A DNA stretch of 64,000 bases from assembly GCF_014595955.1 (NCBI RefSeq), contig NZ_JABVCF010000017.1, forward strand, positions 26,405 through 90,404, in the 5' to 3' direction. This DNA is from Pseudaminobacter soli (ex Zhang et al. 2022) (GTDB taxonomy: Bacteria > Pseudomonadota > Alphaproteobacteria > Rhizobiales > Rhizobiaceae). The position numbers and the translations under genes were made by a program. The notes beneath the pieces are model-generated. The model had not been told where the DNA came from. It saw only the letters and a list, made by a program, of their open reading frames with translations, and made no database searches. Shown one piece after another: positions 61,469 to 64,000 of this stretch (the stretch's first letter is position 1; the number at the start of each line of letters is the position of its first letter).

Positions 61469-61663
61469 ATGAACCCTTTCGAAATCGTCTTCACCACCGT
61501 TGTCGCCCTGACGGTTCTCACCGCAGGATCGGCAACGGTAATCGTGCTGGTGGTGGATACGCGAGCAAGGCCCGGCGCCAAGACAGTGGCCGCTCGACTA
61601 ATGGAAATCGCGGTGGTCGGCGCCGGGGCCGTGATCGCTCTGCTTGATCTCGGAGCCCGCTGA
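61469..61663 (+). CDS. Small two-helix membrane protein
   Basis: A 64-residue protein with two hydrophobic helices (IVFTTVVALTVLTAGSATVIVLVV and MEIAVVGAGAVIALLDLG, here about residues 4-27 and 44-61) and a short basic loop. GGGAGG (61455-61460) lies 8 bp before ATG 61469; ATG 61463 is too close to it. No family recognised. It stands alone between aioB and the second WGR gene. Confidence 0.5.
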   Translation: MNPFEIVFTTVVALTVLTAGSATVIVLVVDTRARPGAKTVAARLMEIAVVGAGAVIALLDLGAR

Positions 61664-62394
61664 ACATCAACAGCGAATGGACGGGCGGCCCTGATGAGGC
61701 TACCCTCGTCTCAGTGGCAACTGAGCACTGCTCAGACAGACCGGATGCTACGCGCCTCAAGGCTATTCTGGCGCTGCGCGTAGCTTATTTGCACCCCCTG
61801 ACCTTCGACGAGGGTACTAATGCCGGAGCGGTTCAGGGCGCTGGCATGGACGAACACGTCCTTCCCGCCGTCGGCACGGCAGGTAGGCTGGAGACCTTCA
61901 AGGGCCTCACGAGTTCATCTGGAAGGCGTGGGCTTCACAGCCCGAAGGCTTCAGGCTCAATCCGCTCCAGCAAATGCCGGGACTAAACATTTAGGAGTCA
62001 CCGGCCAAGGTCCGAACGCTTTCCTCCCTGTCCAGGTGAGTTCGTATCGCCCCTGCTCCGCCCAATTGAACCAGCCATCGGGGTTGCCGTGCAGGATCCC
62101 TCTGGGCGTTGGGTTCAGTGGACTTGAGGTCTCGCGGCCGGCGTAGTCCCTCTGACAATGCTGCGGCGCAGGTTGCAGCGCCTCCTGCCGGTAAGCGATC
62201 ATGATCGGCTGCCGCGAGCCGCCATCCTAATGAGACGTGATCTGTGCTTCGGGTCACCCCGACGGCGGCGGGGCGACAGAGCCTAGCAGGTGGTTGCCCA
62301 GCAGTCATGCTCAGCCTCCGGAGAGAGCTGCGAAGCGAGGGTCGGCTTCGCGATCTGCGATGGGGGCAGAGTAGCGTTTGGGGCCCCCTGCCCT
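61664..62394. other. No gene recognised (731 bp)
   Basis: Short overlapping frames on both strands with no recognisable domains. It may contain decayed genes between the arsenic island and the replication region. Confidence 0.4.
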
Positions 62395-62631
62395 TCAGCG
62401 ATAGCCGCGCTTGCGCTTTTTCTCAGCAAGGCTAGCAAGCGCCGCGTTGGCACCCCAACCCGTATCAAACAGTTCGATCTTCTGACGGCCTTTGGTGCCA
62501 ATGCGGCCCCAGTGCCGCACGAGCGAGACCTCGCCGAACAAAGTCGGCTGGAGCGAGAGCACATAGAAGCGGGCCATGTTGCGGCTTTGATCGAGGCGGC
62601 GCAGGGAGATGGGCGCGTGGTGGTCTGACAT
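62395..62631 (-). CDS. WGR-domain protein (second copy)
   Basis: A 78-residue protein consisting of one WGR domain: RRLDQSRNMARFYVLSLQPTLFGE followed by VRHWGRIGTKGRQ, then a basic C-terminus (EKKRKRGYR); the first motif spans about residues 11-34. It is diverged from the copy at 15313-15597 but aligns along its length. The start at 62631 (MSDHHAP) is preferred; six more residues are possible. It probably binds nucleic acid; the role on the plasmid is unknown. Confidence 0.72.
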   Translation of the reverse strand: MSDHHAPISLRRLDQSRNMARFYVLSLQPTLFGEVSLVRHWGRIGTKGRQKIELFDTGWGANAALASLAEKKRKRGYR

Positions 62632-63495
62632 GGCAGAGAGTCTCGCCAATGGCGGGATCGACGTCCAATGAGTGTTTTGAATCTCTGGGCCCGGATCGAT
62701 TCATGGATTCGATGGAAGATCGCTCTATCGGATTGTTCGGAGCAAAAGGCCGCGTTGCGCCTGGCGCGTCTGCGGGCCACTTGCCCCCGCTGTCCGTAGC
62801 TCAGCCCCGTCTGTGTTGACGGTTTCACCTGCCTCGAGAGCCCGACCTTCAGAGCCGCTCGGGATGCCAAGCAAATGGATCTGCCGAAGAATCACACTGC
62901 AGAGGCAGTCTGGCCACACCAGAGCCGAGTTGAGCGGGAGGTATCAGCGGCGATGCGATCGTTTCCGCGTCAATCCACCGAGACGTCCGGGCTTTGAAGT
63001 GCCCCCCTCCCCTCCCGAGCCCTTAGTCGCCAACTCGGGAGAGCAGGGAACATTACCTTGGCCATCCAATCGAAATTGGAGCAAAACCGACACTCAGTTA
63101 GCCTCTCCGGGTTGTCATTCCGGATAATGATAATGCAACGGGAGATCGTGTCTTTCCGCGTTGGTGATACCGATACCGTCCGGCCTGGTGTGGCGGCTTT
63201 TCGGGACCACGCTTGCGCCGGCGGATGAGGGAACGGCAGAATAGGGCTTCGTAGGAAGGCCCCCGAGAAGTGAGCTGACTGTCGCCGATTGGGTGCTGCA
63301 GACATGCAGATGGCTTGCCCGCTTTGGTCGAGGTTACCAGCATCGAATTAGCAGACCACAAGAGTGCAGGCCGAGTCCAGGGCAGGGGGAGTCGGGCGTC
63401 TGGGCACTCCGAATGTGACGCGGTGGGAATGGCGAAGGGGCCAAATGCGGGTCTCGGCAACTGGTCGCCTGCTTTCTCAAAGGAGCTCGGGGTGA
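62632..63495. other. No gene recognised upstream of repA (about 860 bp)
   Basis: Non-coding by inspection. In repABC plasmids this side of repA often holds regulatory and partition sites; apart from the palindrome at 63496 nothing definite was found. Confidence 0.4.
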
Positions 63496-63511
63496 GTTGA
63501 CCACGGTCAAC
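63496..63511. other. parS: parS-like 16-bp palindrome
   Basis: GTTGACCACGGTCAAC fits the repABC partition-site consensus GTTNNCNGCNGNNAAC except for one central base. It lies 135 bp before the repA start. RepB, expected right of the window, would bind it. Confidence 0.7.
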
Positions 63512-63646
63512 TTTTGCTTCGAGTTCATCGAACAACCATCAGTAAGCTTTCATTAACTGAAAACCTCTTGCCGGATCGTGAGAATCACGGCTACATGCGC
63601 TTGATGTGCCCAGATTACGTTAAAAGTGCATGTGCGAGATTTTTCG

Positions 63647-64000
63647 ATGAATGTTGCGGCGAGCATCAAGGACGAAATTTCCGAGGTGGATCTGCTGATA
63701 ACGCAGCAAGCGAACGAGCTTTCTGCGATGCTTCACGAGCATCGGCTGGAGATGTTCCCGCCAAACGCACAAAAGACACTGCGGCTATTCCAGCTATCGG
63801 AGGCTGCCCAGTATCTCGGCGTTACAAGTGGGTACCTCAAGAATCTCTCCCTCGAAGGGAAGGGTCCTCAGCCAATGGTAACACCATCTGGCCGTCGCTC
63901 ATACACTGCCGAGCAACTGCTCGAAATGCGGCACTTCCTCGATAAAAACAGCCGCTCGGCAGCGAAATACGTCCCTCATCGACGCAATGCCGAACACCTG
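63647..64000 (+). CDS. repA: RepA plasmid-partition ATPase, 5' part
   Basis: Only the first 118 codons are inside the window; the frame is open at the right edge. The N-terminal region is typical of repABC RepA: a helical start (SIKDEISEVDLLITQQANEL), then FQLSEAAQYLGVTSGYLKNL (helix-turn-helix), GKGPQPMVTPSGRRSYTAEQLLEMR, and a basic stretch KYVPHRR. RepA is a ParA-like ATPase that with RepB partitions the plasmid and represses the repABC operon. ATG 63647 is used. The full protein should be about 400 residues, with repB and repC following. Confidence 0.9.
   Translation, partial: MNVAASIKDEISEVDLLITQQANELSAMLHEHRLEMFPPNAQKTLRLFQLSEAAQYLGVTSGYLKNLSLEGKGPQPMVTPSGRRSYTAEQLLEMRHFLDKNSRSAAKYVPHRRNAEHL

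Noticed and set aside
1..64000. CRISPR arrays, tRNA or rRNA genes
   Set aside because: No regularly spaced direct repeats and no tRNA- or rRNA-like sequences were noticed. The only regular array is the hipBA operator set.

Overview
The window looks like one end of a conjugative arsenic-resistance plasmid from a Hyphomicrobiales (rhizobial) alphaproteobacterium, in the Rhizobium/Agrobacterium/Sinorhizobium/Ochrobactrum range. The evidence is the RepABC-type RepA beginning at the right edge, a rhizobial TraA-TraC-TraD-TraG transfer region with a matching oriT, a complete VirB1-VirB11 type IV secretion operon, RcgA/RcgR, a SyrB-like regulator, and several plasmid-typical families (DUF1419, DUF736, DUF1173, ArdC). 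The DNA is GC-rich throughout; by eye 27.6-31.1 kb and 41.4-45.6 kb are more A+T-rich. No rRNA, tRNA or CRISPR array was seen.

Layout. 0.2-15.6 kb: plasmid accessory and maintenance genes, all on + except one: a DUF1419 protein, a giant methylase-helicase, a ParB-like protein, a coupled trio of unknown proteins, an ArdC-type anti-restriction protease, a VapBC toxin-antitoxin pair, DUF736, and a WGR protein (minus). 15.9-17.9 kb: a frameshifted DUF1173 gene and a small membrane protein. 18.2-27.6 kb: conjugative DNA processing: traG, traD and traC (minus), oriT, then traA, a small ORF and a zeta-like protein (+). 27.6-31.1 kb: a DUF2218-like protein and the rcgA-rcgR pair. 31.3-41.4 kb: virB11 to virB1 (minus strand, transcribed from virB1), including an EexN-like exclusion lipoprotein. 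41.5-45.6 kb: a winged-helix regulator, hipBA with an unusual operator array, and a SyrB-like gene. 45.9-49.8 kb: an IS91-like element with its own tyrosine recombinase, then an IS256-family element. 49.8-60.5 kb: the arsenic island, all on the minus strand. 60.5-64.0 kb: a mostly non-coding stretch with a tiny membrane protein and a second WGR protein, then a parS-like palindrome and the 5' end of repA.

How the arsenic genes fit together. AioB-AioA oxidise arsenite to arsenate in the periplasm. Two unrelated arsenate reductases (low-molecular-weight phosphatase type and glutaredoxin type) make arsenite inside the cell for Acr3 to export. ArsH, an FAD oxidoreductase with a cysteine-rich tail, an MFS permease and an EamA permease probably widen the range of arsenicals handled. 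Two ArsR repressors seem to control separate units through different operators: an inverted repeat at the arsR1-arsC-acr3-arsC promoter, and a 7-6-7 palindrome repeated at the arsR2 and arsH promoters. The usual aioXSR regulators and the cytochrome/moeA genes are not next to aioBA in this window.

How the plasmid genes fit together. TraA nicks at oriT, TraG couples the DNA to the VirB channel, and RcgA/RcgR and the regulator beside virB1 are candidates to control transfer. The methylase-helicase and ArdC are candidates to protect incoming DNA from restriction. VapBC, HipBA and the zeta-like module are candidate stability systems. The most notable oddities are four HipB-type operators spaced exactly 27 bp apart, a zeta-like protein without its Walker A lysine, a 26-bp inverted repeat made of hairpin units before ardC, the cysteine-rich tail on the ars flavoprotein, and an apparent linker insertion in AioA.
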